Numbered from the stretch's first letter, positions 41,705 to 51,664 are shown. The stretch: 64,000 bases of DNA from AP-15 sp963789025 (GCA_963789025.1 CAWBIT010000004.1:62001-126000), one strand, 5' to 3'. Translations and numbers: made by a program. The notes: generated from the letters alone by a model not told the origin.

Positions 41705-44700
41705 ATGGTGAAGAAAGCGCCGAGTGCGGGCGCGGGTGAGCGTGTCCGGAACCCCCATCGAGGGGGAGGGCCGAAAGCAACAACGACGGATCCTGCGGAT
41801 TCCGCGCAGCTGATAGCCGATCTGCAAGGTCAGCTTGCCGCGTGCAGAGCCGAGCGCGACGCGGGGCTGGCCCGCGAGGCGGCCCTGGCAGAGGTGCTTC
41901 AGACCACCAACTCGTCGCCCGGCGATCTCACCCCGGTGTTCGACGCTATTCTTGCAAAGGCGCATGCCCTTTGCGGCGTCGAGCATGGCGCACTGGTCAC
42001 CTATGATGGCGAATATTTCCGCTTGGCCGCCCATCGCGGCATGCCCCAATTTTGGGTCAAACAGTTTCGGCAGCCTTATCGCGGCAGCAGCCTCCATGAG
42101 AGGCTGCTGCGTGGCGAACGTTATGTCCAGGTCGCCGACGCCCGGGCCGCCGCAGAAACCCTGCAAAGTCGTCTCACGATCAGGGCCGGCACTCGCACGA
42201 TCCTGATGGTTCCGTTGCGCAAGGAGGGCGCCCTGCTCGGCTTCATCACCGCCAACCTTCGGCAGGTGCGGCTGTTCTCCGAGAAGGAAATCGCGCTGCT
42301 GGAAGCCTTCGCGGCGCAGGCGGTGATCGCGATGGAGAATGCGCGGCTGCTCGGCGAATTGCAGGCCCGCACGGCCGAGCTGGCCGAACGCAACAGCGCG
42401 TTCGCCGAGCGCATCGATCACCAAGCCGCGACGATCGATGTGTTGAAGGAAATGTCCGCCTCGCCCGCCGACGCACAGCCGGTGTTCGATCTGATCTGCG
42501 ATCAGGCCAGAGCGCTGACCGGCGTTCCAAACGTGTCGCTGTTTGAATATGACGGTACATTGGCGCATATCCGAGCTTCGAGTTGCCCATCGGATACCGC
42601 CGATCCAATGGCAAGAGCGGCCTATGCGGCCGGGTGGCCCAGAGTGCCGGACCGCGGCTCACTGAGCTGCCGGGCCATTTTGGATGGCATAATCGTTCAC
42701 GTTCGCGATATGGACGCTGAACCGGGGGTATCTGCGGAAGTCCGGGCGCTCGGGCATAAAACGCAAGTCTCGATCCCGCTGATGCGCGACGGCCGCGCGA
42801 CCGGCGCGATCACGACAGCAAGTCCGCAGGTCGACGCCGTCTCTGACACCCAGATCGAGCTCTTGAAAACCTTCGCCGAACAGGCGGTGATCGCGATCCA
42901 GAGCGCCGAAACCTGGCGCGAACTGCAGGCCCGCACGCGCGACCTCGAAGAATCGCTCGAATATCAGACCGCGACGAGCGACGTGCTGAAGGTCATCAGC
43001 CGCTCGACCGCCGATGTGCAGCCGGTGCTGGATACAATCGCCGAAACGGCCGCCCGGCTTTGCGCCAACGATACCGCAACAATCTTGATACGCGCGGGCG
43101 ATGTCTACCGCTGGGTGGCGAACTGTGGGGTGGAACCCGAGTACTGGGCGATCTTGAGCCAGCGAACCATGATCCCCAATCGCGACACCATCGCCGGGCG
43201 GGCGGCGCTCGAAGGCCGGGTCGTGCATGTCGAGGACATCCGCGCCGACCCGGACTACGCGTTTCCCGAGAATGTGGCGTCCGGGCGGCGTACCATCCTT
43301 GGGGTGCCATTGCTGCGCGACAACGAGCCGATCGGCGTCATCTCGCTTGCCCGGAATCGGGTCGAGCCGTTCACCGAGCGGCAGATCGAGCTGGTGCGGA
43401 CCTTCGCCGACCAGGCGGTCATTGCGATCGAGAATGCGCGGCTGCTCACCGAATTGCAGGCCCGCACCCGCGACCTCGAAGAATCGCTCGAATACCAGAC
43501 CGCAACCAGCGACGTGTTGAAGGTCATCAGCCGCTCGGCGGCCGATGTGCAACCGGTGCTGGACACAGTGGTCGAAACGGCCGCCCGGCTCTGCGGTGCC
43601 GATTCCGGATCGATCTTGACACGCGAGGGCGAGGCCTACCGCTATGTGTCGAGCACCTATATGGCCGCGGAACCCGGGTTCTGGGCGAACCAGCTCCAGC
43701 GGACTATCGTCCCCGGTCGCAATAGCGTCGCCGGGCGGGCAGTGCTCGAAGGCAGGGTCGTGCATGTCGAGGACGTCTGCGCCGACCCTGACTATGCGCT
43801 CCCCGAGACGGTGGCAACCGGTCGACGCACCCATCTTGGAGTGCCGCTGCTTCGCGACGGCGAGCCAATCGGCGTTATCGCGTTGTCCAGGAAGCGGGTC
43901 CAGCTGTTCACCGAGCGGCAGATCGAACTGGTGCGCACTTTTGCCGATCAGGCGGTCATCGCGATCGAGAACGCGCGGCTGCTCGGCGAATTGCAGACCC
44001 GCACGGCCGAGCTGGCCGAACGCAACAGCGCGTTCGCCGAGCGCATCGATTACCAGGCGGCGACGATCGATGTGTTGAAGGAAATGTCCGCCTCGCCCGC
44101 CGATGCACAGCCTGTGTTCGATCTGGTCTGCCATCAGGCGAGGGCGCTGCTCGGCGTTCAGAGTGTGGGGCTGTTCGAATATGACGGTACATTGGTGCAT
44201 ATCCGAGCCTCGACGAGTTGCGGCGCGCCGTATTCCGATCCAACGGCAAGAGCGGTCTATGATGCCGGCTGGCCCCGGGTGCCGGACCGCGGGTCATTGA
44301 GCTGCCGGGCGATTCTGGACGGTGCAATCGTTCACGTTCGCGATATGGACGCTGAACCCGGCGTATCCGAGGAAGTCCGGGCGCTAGGAAATAAAACGCA
44401 AGTCTCGATCCCGTTGATGCGTGACGGCCGGGCGATCGGCGCGATCACGACGTCAAGTCCACGGGTCGACGGCATCTCCGACACGCAGATCGAGCTGTTG
44501 AAGACGTTCGCCGAACAGGCCGTCATCGCCATCCAAAGCGCCGAAACCTGGCGCGAGTTGCAGGCGCGCACGCGCGACCTCGAAGAATCGCTCGAATACC
44601 AGACCGCGACCAGCGACCTCTTGAAGGTCATCAGCCGCTCGACGTTTGACCTGCAGCCGGTGCTCGACACATTGGTCGAGACCGGGCAGCGGCTGTGCGA

Positions 44701-47700
44701 CAGCGATAACGCCGCCCTGTCGATCCGCGAGGGCGACGTGTTCCGCTATGTCGCCACGCGCTCGCTCGACCCGGCCTTTGACACCTTCCTGCGGGCGCGG
44801 ACCTTTGCGCCCGGCCGCGAAACACTGGCTGGCCGCGTCGCCCTTGCCGGCGAGGTCGTGCACATCCCTGACATCACTACGGACCCGGACTGGCGGCTCC
44901 CCGAATCGGCCACGCTTGCCAAACATCGGACTGCGCTCGGCGTGCCATTGCTGCGCGACGGTTCGGTGGTCGGCACGCTCAGCCTTGCGCGCACGCGGGT
45001 TGAGCCGTTCACCGAACGACAGATCGAGCTGGTGCGCACCTTTGCCGACCAGGCGGTCATCGCGATGGAGAATGCCCGGCTGTTCGGCGAGTTGCAGGCG
45101 CGCACGCGCGACCTCGAAGAATTGCTCGAATACCAGACCGCGACCAGCGACGTGCTCAACGTCATCAGCCGCTCGACCGCCGATGTGCAACCGGTGCTGG
45201 ACACCTTGGTCGATACGGCTGCCCGGCTTTGCGGTGCCGATACCGCGGCGATGTTAATTCGTGAGGGCGAGGTCTACCGCTATATGGCGAGCTCGACCAG
45301 AGCAGCGGAGCCCGAGTTTTGGGCGCTCCGCCGTCAGCAAAGATTTATCCCCGGTCGCGAAAGCATCGCCGGGCGAGTGGCGCTCGAAGGCAGGGTCGTG
45401 CATATCGCGGACATCCTCGCCGATCCGGACTACGTACAACCAGAAACTGTGGCGACAGGGCGACGTACCCAACTTGGAGCGCCGTTGCTGCGCGATGGCG
45501 CACCGATCGGCATCATCGTGCTTTCCCGGAAGCGGATGGAGCCGTTCACCGAGCGCCAGATCGAACTCGTCCGCACCTTTGCCGACCAGGCGGTCATCGC
45601 GATGGAGAATGCGCGGCTGCTCGGCGAATTGCAGGCGCGCACCCGCGACCTCGAAGAGTTGCTCGAATACCAGACCGCGACCAGCGACGTGCTCAAGGTC
45701 ATCAGCCACTCGACCGCCGATATACAGCCGGTGCTTGACACAGTAATCGAAACGGCCGCCCGGCTTTGCAGCGCCGATGTCGGAACGATCGCAATACGCG
45801 AGGGCGAGGTCTACCGCTATGTAGCGATGTTGACCTCCGCAACGGACCCTGAGTTATGGGCGGTCTTGCGCCAGCGAGCCGTTGTCCCCGGTCGCGACAC
45901 CATCGCCGGGCGGGTGGCGCTCGAAGGCAGAGTTGTGCATGTCGAGGACCTCGCCGCTGACCCGGACTACGCGTTTCCCGAGAATGTGAGAGCCGGGCGA
46001 CGCACCAGCCTTGGGGTGCCGCTGCTGCGCGAGGGGGCGGTGCTCGGCACGATCAATCTCGGGCGGCATCGGGTCGAGCCGTTCACCGAGCGGCAGATCG
46101 AACTGGTGCGCACCTTTGCCGACCAGGCGGTGATCGCGATGGAGAATGCGCGGCTGCTCGGCGAATTGCAGGCCCGCACGCGCGACCTCGAAGAATCCCT
46201 CGAATACCAGACCGCGACCAGCGACGTGCTCAACGTCATCAGCCGCTCGACCGCCGATGTGCAACCGGTGCTGGACACGGTAATCGAAACGGCCGCCCGA
46301 CTTTGCGGCGCCGATGTCGCAAATATCGCAATACGCGAGGGCGAGGTCTACCGTATTGTGGCGGCCAACCAGGCGGCTGCAGCGGACGCCGAGTATTGGG
46401 CGGCCTTGCGCCAGCGAACGATTGTTCCCAGTAGGGAAACCGTCACGGGGCGGGTGGCGCTCGAAGGCAGAGTCGTGCATGTCGCTGACATCCACGCTGA
46501 CCCGGACTACGCGTGGCCAGGGGTTGTGGCGTCCAAGTACCGCACCGGACTTGGGGTGCCGCTGCTGCGCGAGGGCGCCGTGATCGGCACGATCAATCTC
46601 GGGCGGGAGCGAGTGCAGCCATACACCGAGCGACAGATCGAACTGGTGCGCACCTTCGCCGACCAGGCGGTGATCGCGATGGAGAATGCGCGGCTGCTCG
46701 GCGAATTGCAGGCCCGCACGCGCGACCTCGAAGAATCGCTCGAATACCAGACCGCGACCAGCGACGTGCTCAACGTCATCAGCCGCTCGACCGCCGATGT
46801 GCAACCAGTGCTGGACACAGTGGCCGAGACGGCCGCCCGGCTTTGCGGCGCCGATACTGGATTGATCTCAATACGCGAGGGCGAGGTCTACCGCTATGTG
46901 GCGGGCAACCAGGCAACGGTGGCGGATGCCGAGTATTGGGCGGCCTTGCGTGAGCGAGCCATTGTCCCCGGTCGCGACAGCGTCGCCGGGCGGGTGGCGC
47001 TCGAGGGCAGAGTCGTGCATGTCCCGGACATCCTTGCTGACCCGGACTACACGTGGCCCGGGGTTGTGGCCTCCAGGTTCCGCACCGGCCTTGGGGTGCC
47101 CCTGCTGCGCGAGGGGACCGTGCTCGGGACGATTGGTCTTGCGCGAACGCGGGTCGAGCCGTTCACCGAGCGGCAGATCGAACTAGTGCGCACCTTTGCC
47201 GACCAGGCGGTCATCGCGATCGAGAATGCGCGGCTGCTGAGCGAGTTGCAGGCCCGCACGCGCGACCTCGAAGAGTCGCTCGAATACCAGACCGCGACCA
47301 GCGAGGTGCTCAACGTCATCAGCCGCTCGACCGCCGATGTGCAACCGGTGCTGGACACAGTGGTCGAAACGGCCGTCCGGCTTTGCGGCGCCGATAACGG
47401 AACGATCTTTATACGCGAGGGCGACGTCTACCGCGCTGTGGCGAACAACTATGTGAGTGCAACGGACACCGAGTTTTGGGCGATCCAGCGCCAGCAAAGA
47501 TTTGCCCCCGGTCGCGGCAGCATCGCCGCGCGGGTGGCGCTCGAAAGCCGGGTCGTGCATGTCGAGGACCTCGCCGCCGACCCGGACTACGCGGTACCCG
47601 AGGCTGTGGCGGCCGGGAACCGTACCGTGCTTGGGGTGCCGCTGCTTCGCGAGGGGGCCGTGCTCGGCACTATTAATCTCGCGCGGAAACGGGTCGAGCC

Positions 47701-49900
47701 ATACACCGAACGGCAGATCGAACTGGTGCGCACGTTTGCCGACCAGGCGGTCATCGCGATGGAGAACGCGCGGCTGCTCAGCGAATTGCAGTCCCGCACC
47801 GACGAGCTGACCCGCTCGGTCGGCGAACTGCAGGCGCTCGAGGAAGTGCTGCGCGCGGTTAATTCCTCGCTCGACCTCGACACTGTGCTCGCCACCATCA
47901 TCAGCCGTGCGGCGCAGCTCTCGCAGGCCGATGAAGGTACGATCTACGAATTCGACGAGACCGAGGAAGTCTTTGTGCCCAAATCCGCCTTTGGCATGAG
48001 CGCCGAGCGGGTGGCGGGGCTTCGCGAACGCCGGGTAAGGTTGGGCGAGACGCATCTCGGCCGTGCGGCGGTCGAGCGCGCGCCGGTATATGTCGACAAC
48101 GTGCAGCAGGATCCCACACTCTCCGGCCCCGACCGCGGGGGATTGCTGCAAGGCATCCATGCCGTCCTGGCGGTGCCGCTATTGCGCGAGGACAAGGTCG
48201 TCGGCGGGCTGGTGATCCGCCGGCGCACGGCGGGCGGCTTCGCGCCGACCATTCCCGCCTTATTGCAAACCTTCGCTGACCAGGCCGTGCTCGCCATCGA
48301 GCACGCGCGGCTCTTTCAGGAACTGGCGGCGCGCGGCGAGGAAGCGCGCCGCGCGCGCGACGAAGCCGAGGAGGCGAGCCGCACCAAATCGAGCTTCCTG
48401 GCCAATATGAGCCACGAGCTGCGGACCCCGCTCAATGCGATCATCGGACTGACCGAATTGCTGTGCGACAACGCCGGGCGTTTTGGCACCGAGAAGGCGC
48501 TCGAGCCGCTGCGCCGCGTGCTGCGCGCCGGGCGGCATTTGTTGAGCCTGATCAACGACATTCTCGATCTCTCCAAAATCGAGGCCGGGAAAATGGATCT
48601 GACGCTCGAGAGCGTGGCGATCGGGCCCGTCGTCGAGGAGGTTGTCGGCACGGCGCGGCCGCTCGCCGAGCAGAACAAGAATGCCCTCGAGCTCGATTGC
48701 CCCGCGGGGATCGGCTCGGTTCACGCCGATAACATGCGCTTGCGCCAGATCCTGCTGAACCTGTTGAGCAACGCCTGCAAATTCACCAAGGGCGGCACGG
48801 TGCGGCTGCGCATTGCGCGCGCGGAAGAGGCCGGTCAGCGGTGGGTCGATTTTGCCGTCTCCGACACCGGGATTGGCATGACCGAAGAACAGCTCGGCCG
48901 GCTGTTCCAGGAATTCACCCAGGCCGACGCGTCGACAACGCGGCAATTTGGCGGGACCGGGCTCGGGCTGGCGATCAGCCGCAGGCTGTGCCGGTTGATG
49001 GGCGGCGACATCACCGTGACCAGCGCGCCGGGTGAAGGCTCGACCTTTACCGTGCGCCTGCCGACGGAGGCGGCGGCGCCGTTGACGGTGGCGGAGAGGA
49101 GCCTAGCCGCCACTGGCCCGGCCGCGACCAGCCCGGCGGCGAGCCAGGAGCGTCCCGGCACGATCCTGGTGATCGACGACGACGCGACCGCGCGCGAGCT
49201 GATCGCGACATATCTTACCGGGGAAGGCTTTGCCGTCGAGACCGCGGCGGGCGGGGTCGAAGGGATAAAAAAGCTCCGCGAGCTGCGGCCGGCGGCGGTG
49301 ACCCTCGACATCATGATGCCCGAAATCGACGGGTGGACAGTTCTCGCCGCGTTGAAGGGGGATCCGGCACTCGCCGACATCCCGGTCGTCATCGTCACGA
49401 TTGTCGACGAGCAACGGCGCGGCATCGCGTTGGGTGCCGCGGGGTATCTGACCAAGCCGATCGACCGCGAGCGCCTGATCGAGATCGTGTCGCGATTGCG
49501 GGTGGCGGGCGCACCGGGCCGCGTCCTCGTCGTCGAAGACGACGAGGATCAGCGCCAGCTGCTGCGGGGGATCCTCGGCGCGCGCGGCTGGTCGGTTCGC
49601 GAGGCGGCAAATGGCCGGCTCGCCCTCGACGCGATTGTGGCCGAATTGCCCGATTTGATCCTGCTCGATCTGATGATGCCGGAGATGGACGGCTTCGAGC
49701 TGGTGGCCGCACTACAGGCAAACGCCGCCTGGCGCGCCATCCCGGTCGTCGTCGTCACCGCGCTCGACCTGACGGACGAGGACCGCCGGCGGCTCAACGG
49801 CGGGGTTGAACAAATCCTCTCCAAACACGCTTTTCCGCCCGCCGAGCTGATGGCGCGCGTCGGCGCATTGCTCGGAGAGACGCGGAAGGCCCAGAAATGA
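41705..49900 (+). CDS. Giant hybrid histidine kinase with twelve tandem GAF domains
   Basis: About 2,731 residues from ATG 41705 (frame open from 41567, but that part is translated repeat DNA). Order: short coiled coil (AQLIADLQGQLAACRAERD), twelve GAF domains starting near 41880, 42430, 42970, 43500, 44060, 44600, 45140, 45680, 46220, 46760, 47300 and 47830, then HisKA (FLANMSHELRTPLNAIIGLT, His codon 48413), HATPase_c (ILLNLLSNACKFTKGGTVRL, VSDTGIGMTEEQLGRLFQEF, GTGLGLAISRRLCRLMGG) and two receivers (Asp codons 49307 and 49667). Linkers RTRDLEESLEYQTATSDVL are nearly identical between units. Domains 2 and 5 form a distinct pair (ATIDVLKEMSASPADAQPVF), and domain 12 is the most diverged. Typical kinases have 1-3 GAF domains. 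The stop overlaps the next receiver gene. All catalytic boxes are intact. Confidence 0.93.
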   Translation: MVKKAPSAGAGERVRNPHRGGGPKATTTDPADSAQLIADLQGQLAACRAERDAGLAREAALAEVLQTTNSSPGDLTPVFDAILAKAHALCGVEHGALVTYDGEYFRLAAHRGMPQFWVKQFRQPYRGSSLHERLLRGERYVQVADARAAAETLQSRLTIRAGTRTILMVPLRKEGALLGFITANLRQVRLFSEKEIALLEAFAAQAVIAMENARLLGELQARTAELAERNSAFAERIDHQAATIDVLKEMSASPADAQPVFDLICDQARALTGVPNVSLFEYDGTLAHIRASSCPSDTADPMARAAYAAGWPRVPDRGSLSCRAILDGIIVHVRDMDAEPGVSAEVRALGHKTQVSIPLMRDGRATGAITTASPQVDAVSDTQIELLKTFAEQAVIAIQSAETWRELQARTRDLEESLEYQTATSDVLKVISRSTADVQPVLDTIAETAARLCANDTATILIRAGDVYRWVANCGVEPEYWAILSQRTMIPNRDTIAGRAALEGRVVHVEDIRADPDYAFPENVASGRRTILGVPLLRDNEPIGVISLARNRVEPFTERQIELVRTFADQAVIAIENARLLTELQARTRDLEESLEYQTATSDVLKVISRSAADVQPVLDTVVETAARLCGADSGSILTREGEAYRYVSSTYMAAEPGFWANQLQRTIVPGRNSVAGRAVLEGRVVHVEDVCADPDYALPETVATGRRTHLGVPLLRDGEPIGVIALSRKRVQLFTERQIELVRTFADQAVIAIENARLLGELQTRTAELAERNSAFAERIDYQAATIDVLKEMSASPADAQPVFDLVCHQARALLGVQSVGLFEYDGTLVHIRASTSCGAPYSDPTARAVYDAGWPRVPDRGSLSCRAILDGAIVHVRDMDAEPGVSEEVRALGNKTQVSIPLMRDGRAIGAITTSSPRVDGISDTQIELLKTFAEQAVIAIQSAETWRELQARTRDLEESLEYQTATSDLLKVISRSTFDLQPVLDTLVETGQRLCDSDNAALSIREGDVFRYVATRSLDPAFDTFLRARTFAPGRETLAGRVALAGEVVHIPDITTDPDWRLPESATLAKHRTALGVPLLRDGSVVGTLSLARTRVEPFTERQIELVRTFADQAVIAMENARLFGELQARTRDLEELLEYQTATSDVLNVISRSTADVQPVLDTLVDTAARLCGADTAAMLIREGEVYRYMASSTRAAEPEFWALRRQQRFIPGRESIAGRVALEGRVVHIADILADPDYVQPETVATGRRTQLGAPLLRDGAPIGIIVLSRKRMEPFTERQIELVRTFADQAVIAMENARLLGELQARTRDLEELLEYQTATSDVLKVISHSTADIQPVLDTVIETAARLCSADVGTIAIREGEVYRYVAMLTSATDPELWAVLRQRAVVPGRDTIAGRVALEGRVVHVEDLAADPDYAFPENVRAGRRTSLGVPLLREGAVLGTINLGRHRVEPFTERQIELVRTFADQAVIAMENARLLGELQARTRDLEESLEYQTATSDVLNVISRSTADVQPVLDTVIETAARLCGADVANIAIREGEVYRIVAANQAAAADAEYWAALRQRTIVPSRETVTGRVALEGRVVHVADIHADPDYAWPGVVASKYRTGLGVPLLREGAVIGTINLGRERVQPYTERQIELVRTFADQAVIAMENARLLGELQARTRDLEESLEYQTATSDVLNVISRSTADVQPVLDTVAETAARLCGADTGLISIREGEVYRYVAGNQATVADAEYWAALRERAIVPGRDSVAGRVALEGRVVHVPDILADPDYTWPGVVASRFRTGLGVPLLREGTVLGTIGLARTRVEPFTERQIELVRTFADQAVIAIENARLLSELQARTRDLEESLEYQTATSEVLNVISRSTADVQPVLDTVVETAVRLCGADNGTIFIREGDVYRAVANNYVSATDTEFWAIQRQQRFAPGRGSIAARVALESRVVHVEDLAADPDYAVPEAVAAGNRTVLGVPLLREGAVLGTINLARKRVEPYTERQIELVRTFADQAVIAMENARLLSELQSRTDELTRSVGELQALEEVLRAVNSSLDLDTVLATIISRAAQLSQADEGTIYEFDETEEVFVPKSAFGMSAERVAGLRERRVRLGETHLGRAAVERAPVYVDNVQQDPTLSGPDRGGLLQGIHAVLAVPLLREDKVVGGLVIRRRTAGGFAPTIPALLQTFADQAVLAIEHARLFQELAARGEEARRARDEAEEASRTKSSFLANMSHELRTPLNAIIGLTELLCDNAGRFGTEKALEPLRRVLRAGRHLLSLINDILDLSKIEAGKMDLTLESVAIGPVVEEVVGTARPLAEQNKNALELDCPAGIGSVHADNMRLRQILLNLLSNACKFTKGGTVRLRIARAEEAGQRWVDFAVSDTGIGMTEEQLGRLFQEFTQADASTTRQFGGTGLGLAISRRLCRLMGGDITVTSAPGEGSTFTVRLPTEAAAPLTVAERSLAATGPAATSPAASQERPGTILVIDDDATARELIATYLTGEGFAVETAAGGVEGIKKLRELRPAAVTLDIMMPEIDGWTVLAALKGDPALADIPVVIVTIVDEQRRGIALGAAGYLTKPIDRERLIEIVSRLRVAGAPGRVLVVEDDEDQRQLLRGILGARGWSVREAANGRLALDAIVAELPDLILLDLMMPEMDGFELVAALQANAAWRAIPVVVVTALDLTDEDRRRLNGGVEQILSKHAFPPAELMARVGALLGETRKAQK
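41737..41779. repeat. Rhizobial palindromic repeat, half copy 3
   Basis: GGAACCCCCATCGAGGGGGA then GGGCCG. It lies inside the open frame of the giant kinase, where it encodes RNPHRGGG, so the element has been translated into the N-terminus. Confidence 0.55.
42940..47830 (+). repeat. Tandem ~540-bp GAF repeat units within the giant kinase gene
   Basis: Units recur every 530-545 bases (42970, 43500, 45140, 45680, 46220, 46760, 47300). Long stretches of the linker, for example GACCTCGAAGAATCGCTCGA and AGCCGCTCGACCGCCGATGT, are identical or nearly so between units, while the ligand-pocket part varies. Similar units are in the kinase at 34123-38310, giving ample substrate for recombination. Confidence 0.85.
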
Positions 49901-50310
49901 GCGAGGGGGCGGTCGTGCGGAGGTTGCTCTATGTCGAGGACAACGAAGACAATCTCTACATGCTGCAGCTGTGGTTGGACGTCCTCGGCGATTATGAGAT
50001 CCTTAGCGCCCGGGATGGCGCGGCCGGGATCGCGATGGCGGCCGCCGAGCGGCCCGATCTGATCCTGATGGATCTGAACCTGCCGGAGATCGACGGCTGG
50101 GAGGCGACGCGCCGGCTGAAGGCCGACCCGGCGACGCGCGACATTCCGATCATCGCGCTGAGCGCGCACGCGATGGCGGGCGACCGCGAGAAGGCGCTCG
50201 CCACCGGCTGCGACGATTTCGACACCAAGCCCATCGAATTCGACCGCCTACTCGCCAAGATCGAACACGCCCTGGCCAGTAAGGCCGGAGAGGCAGGCGC
50301 AGAGTCGTGA
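49897..50310 (+). CDS. Single-domain response regulator (DivK-like)
   Basis: A 137-residue receiver: RLLYVEDNEDNLYMLQLWLD, DLILMDLNLPEIDGWEATRR with Asp59, IPIIALSAHAMAGDREKALA and CDDFDTKPIEFDRLLAKIEH with the Lys. The ED NEDN acidic start and LSAHAM block are DivK/CheY-like. It overlaps the giant kinase by four bases (ATGA), so it is co-translated and is the probable downstream acceptor. Confidence 0.93.
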   Translation: MSEGAVVRRLLYVEDNEDNLYMLQLWLDVLGDYEILSARDGAAGIAMAAAERPDLILMDLNLPEIDGWEATRRLKADPATRDIPIIALSAHAMAGDREKALATGCDDFDTKPIEFDRLLAKIEHALASKAGEAGAES

Positions 50311-50831
50311 GCCGGCGTGGAAGACGGAAAATTTGGGATCGCCGAAGGCGAACTCGCGTGTGTATCCGTCCAGGAGGAAGCTGCGCAACGGATATCAACG
50401 TCCAATGGCAGTCTCGCAATTTTTTCGGGGTCCGCTCGAACCTGGCTATTTGATGTCGTGGCACCGACTGACCGCCGCCGCAGACCTCGGCAAACAAATG
50501 GTGGGAGAACGAACGACAGCTTTCCACGCCACTGAAACCGGGCGACTGGCGTTAGGCTATGACCGCAATGGGGCATGGGCCGGCGTTGCTGTCGGCCGAG
50601 GCCAACGGCCGCTGTCGGTTCAGTCAAGGGACCTTCGCGGCGATGCGGGGCAATGGGCGAGACGCGCCGATTGCGGGCGTTCGAAACACTGCGGCGGAAC
50701 CGCAACCTTCGATCCCTTATCGCCCCTCTTTGGGCGAGATGCTGGTTCTGAGCGGATAAACCAGTTTGGCGATGCAGTCAGCCCCTCCATAAAGTCCTGG
50801 AACCGCGCCTGGGCAAGGCGGATAACGGGTC
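50311..50831. other. No gene; dispersed repeat copy
   Basis: About 520 bases without a convincing gene. CTGTCGGTTCAGTCAAGGGA (50610) and GGGCGAGACGCGCCGAT (to 50668) repeat the sequence at 39982-40045. A GC-rich palindromic stretch CTGTCGGCCGAGGCCAACGG precedes it. The rest shows nothing recognisable. Confidence 0.45.
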
Positions 50832-51518
50832 ATGACGTACCGCCTCAGCCCCGAGTCGCTGCGAGCGGGTATTGCGCACCTCTCGCGCTACGGCGACACA
50901 GACATTTTTCCGCATCTCCCGGAGCTCAGCTTCTTAGCGGACGAGAAGGAGGCCGTCGTCGCTGAGCTTGCGAAACTCGATCTCGATACATACACGCCCG
51001 CCGGAGCCGTCGAGGCACTAGCGCCGAAAGGACGTTACAGCTTTCGGATTGCCCATCAGCTCCCGGCTCTCGATACGTTGCTTCTACTCGCGAGTGTGAT
51101 TGAGATCGGCGATAAAATCGAAGCAAAGCGGCAGCCGGGCTCGGGTGCACGCGCCTTCTCGTATCGTTTCGCGGTGGATGCTGATACGGGCCAAGTCTTC
51201 AGGCCGGATAGAACGTACAAGGACTGGTTGCTCCGGCAGAAGGATTTGGTGGCCAAAGACAAAAAGATTCGACGGATCGTAACCACCGACATTTCGGATT
51301 ATTATTCTCGCATTAACTTCCATCGGCTTGAAAATCTGCTCGATGAGGCAGCGCCGGGACACGGGGCAGTACGTTTCATCAAGAAGCACATAAAGATCAT
51401 CCGGGCGAAACAATCGTTCGGGCTACCGGTGGGTGGAAGTGGCCGATTGCGAGTTCGCAGTCGCGTTGAATTTCGCTCACCAGCGCGTTCCGCGTCGGTG
51501 ATTGACCCATCGCTCTAA
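50832..51518 (+). pseudogene. Reverse transcriptase, defence (UG/DRT-like) type, 3' truncated
   Basis: ATG at 50832 opens a protein with LDTYTPAGAVEALAPKGRYS, FSYRFAVDADTGQVFRPDRT, then RT motif A, IVTTDISDYYSRINFHRLEN (first catalytic Asp in TDISDYY), and the motif-B turn KQSFGLPVGGS. Immediately after GGS (about 51440) family sequence stops and the tail GRLRVRSRVEFRSPARSASV is foreign, so the YxDD catalytic motif and thumb are missing. The FSYRF and DISDYYxRIxxHRLE blocks are those of unknown-group, antiphage reverse transcriptases rather than group II introns. Non-functional as it stands. Confidence 0.75.
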
Positions 51519-51664
51519 AGGTAGAACCCATTGAAAAAAATCGAAAACTTTGCCATCATCGTGGTCGCGAGCAACGTCTTGCCCACCGCGCCATAATTTT
51601 GCGTCTGAAATTTGTATCGAGACGGGCACCCTGACCGTTCCGATTGCGACCGTTCGGTTCAGAC

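Larger units (their letters stand above)
41412..41711 (+). pseudogene. Duplicated, repeat-interrupted N-terminus of a GAF kinase
   Basis: From ATG 41412 the frame reads through a palindromic repeat (LTPTPALPLQGGGSQRRGG), then DPTDPAQLIADLQCQLAECS and AERDQAREYQTATR, which is the coiled-coil start of the giant kinase (DSAQLIADLQGQLAACRAER at about 41800) joined to a piece of its inter-GAF linker (EYQTAT). A second palindrome follows and the frame stops at 41711. Confidence 0.55.

Noticed and set aside
41079..42568. Long minus-strand frames over the cyclase and kinase genes
   Set aside because: They repeat the same residues once per GAF unit (mirror of the linker) and lack start sites.
42940..47830. 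Regular repetition considered as a CRISPR array or satellite
   Set aside because: Units are about 540 bases, in frame, and each encodes a full GAF domain; there are no short spacers.
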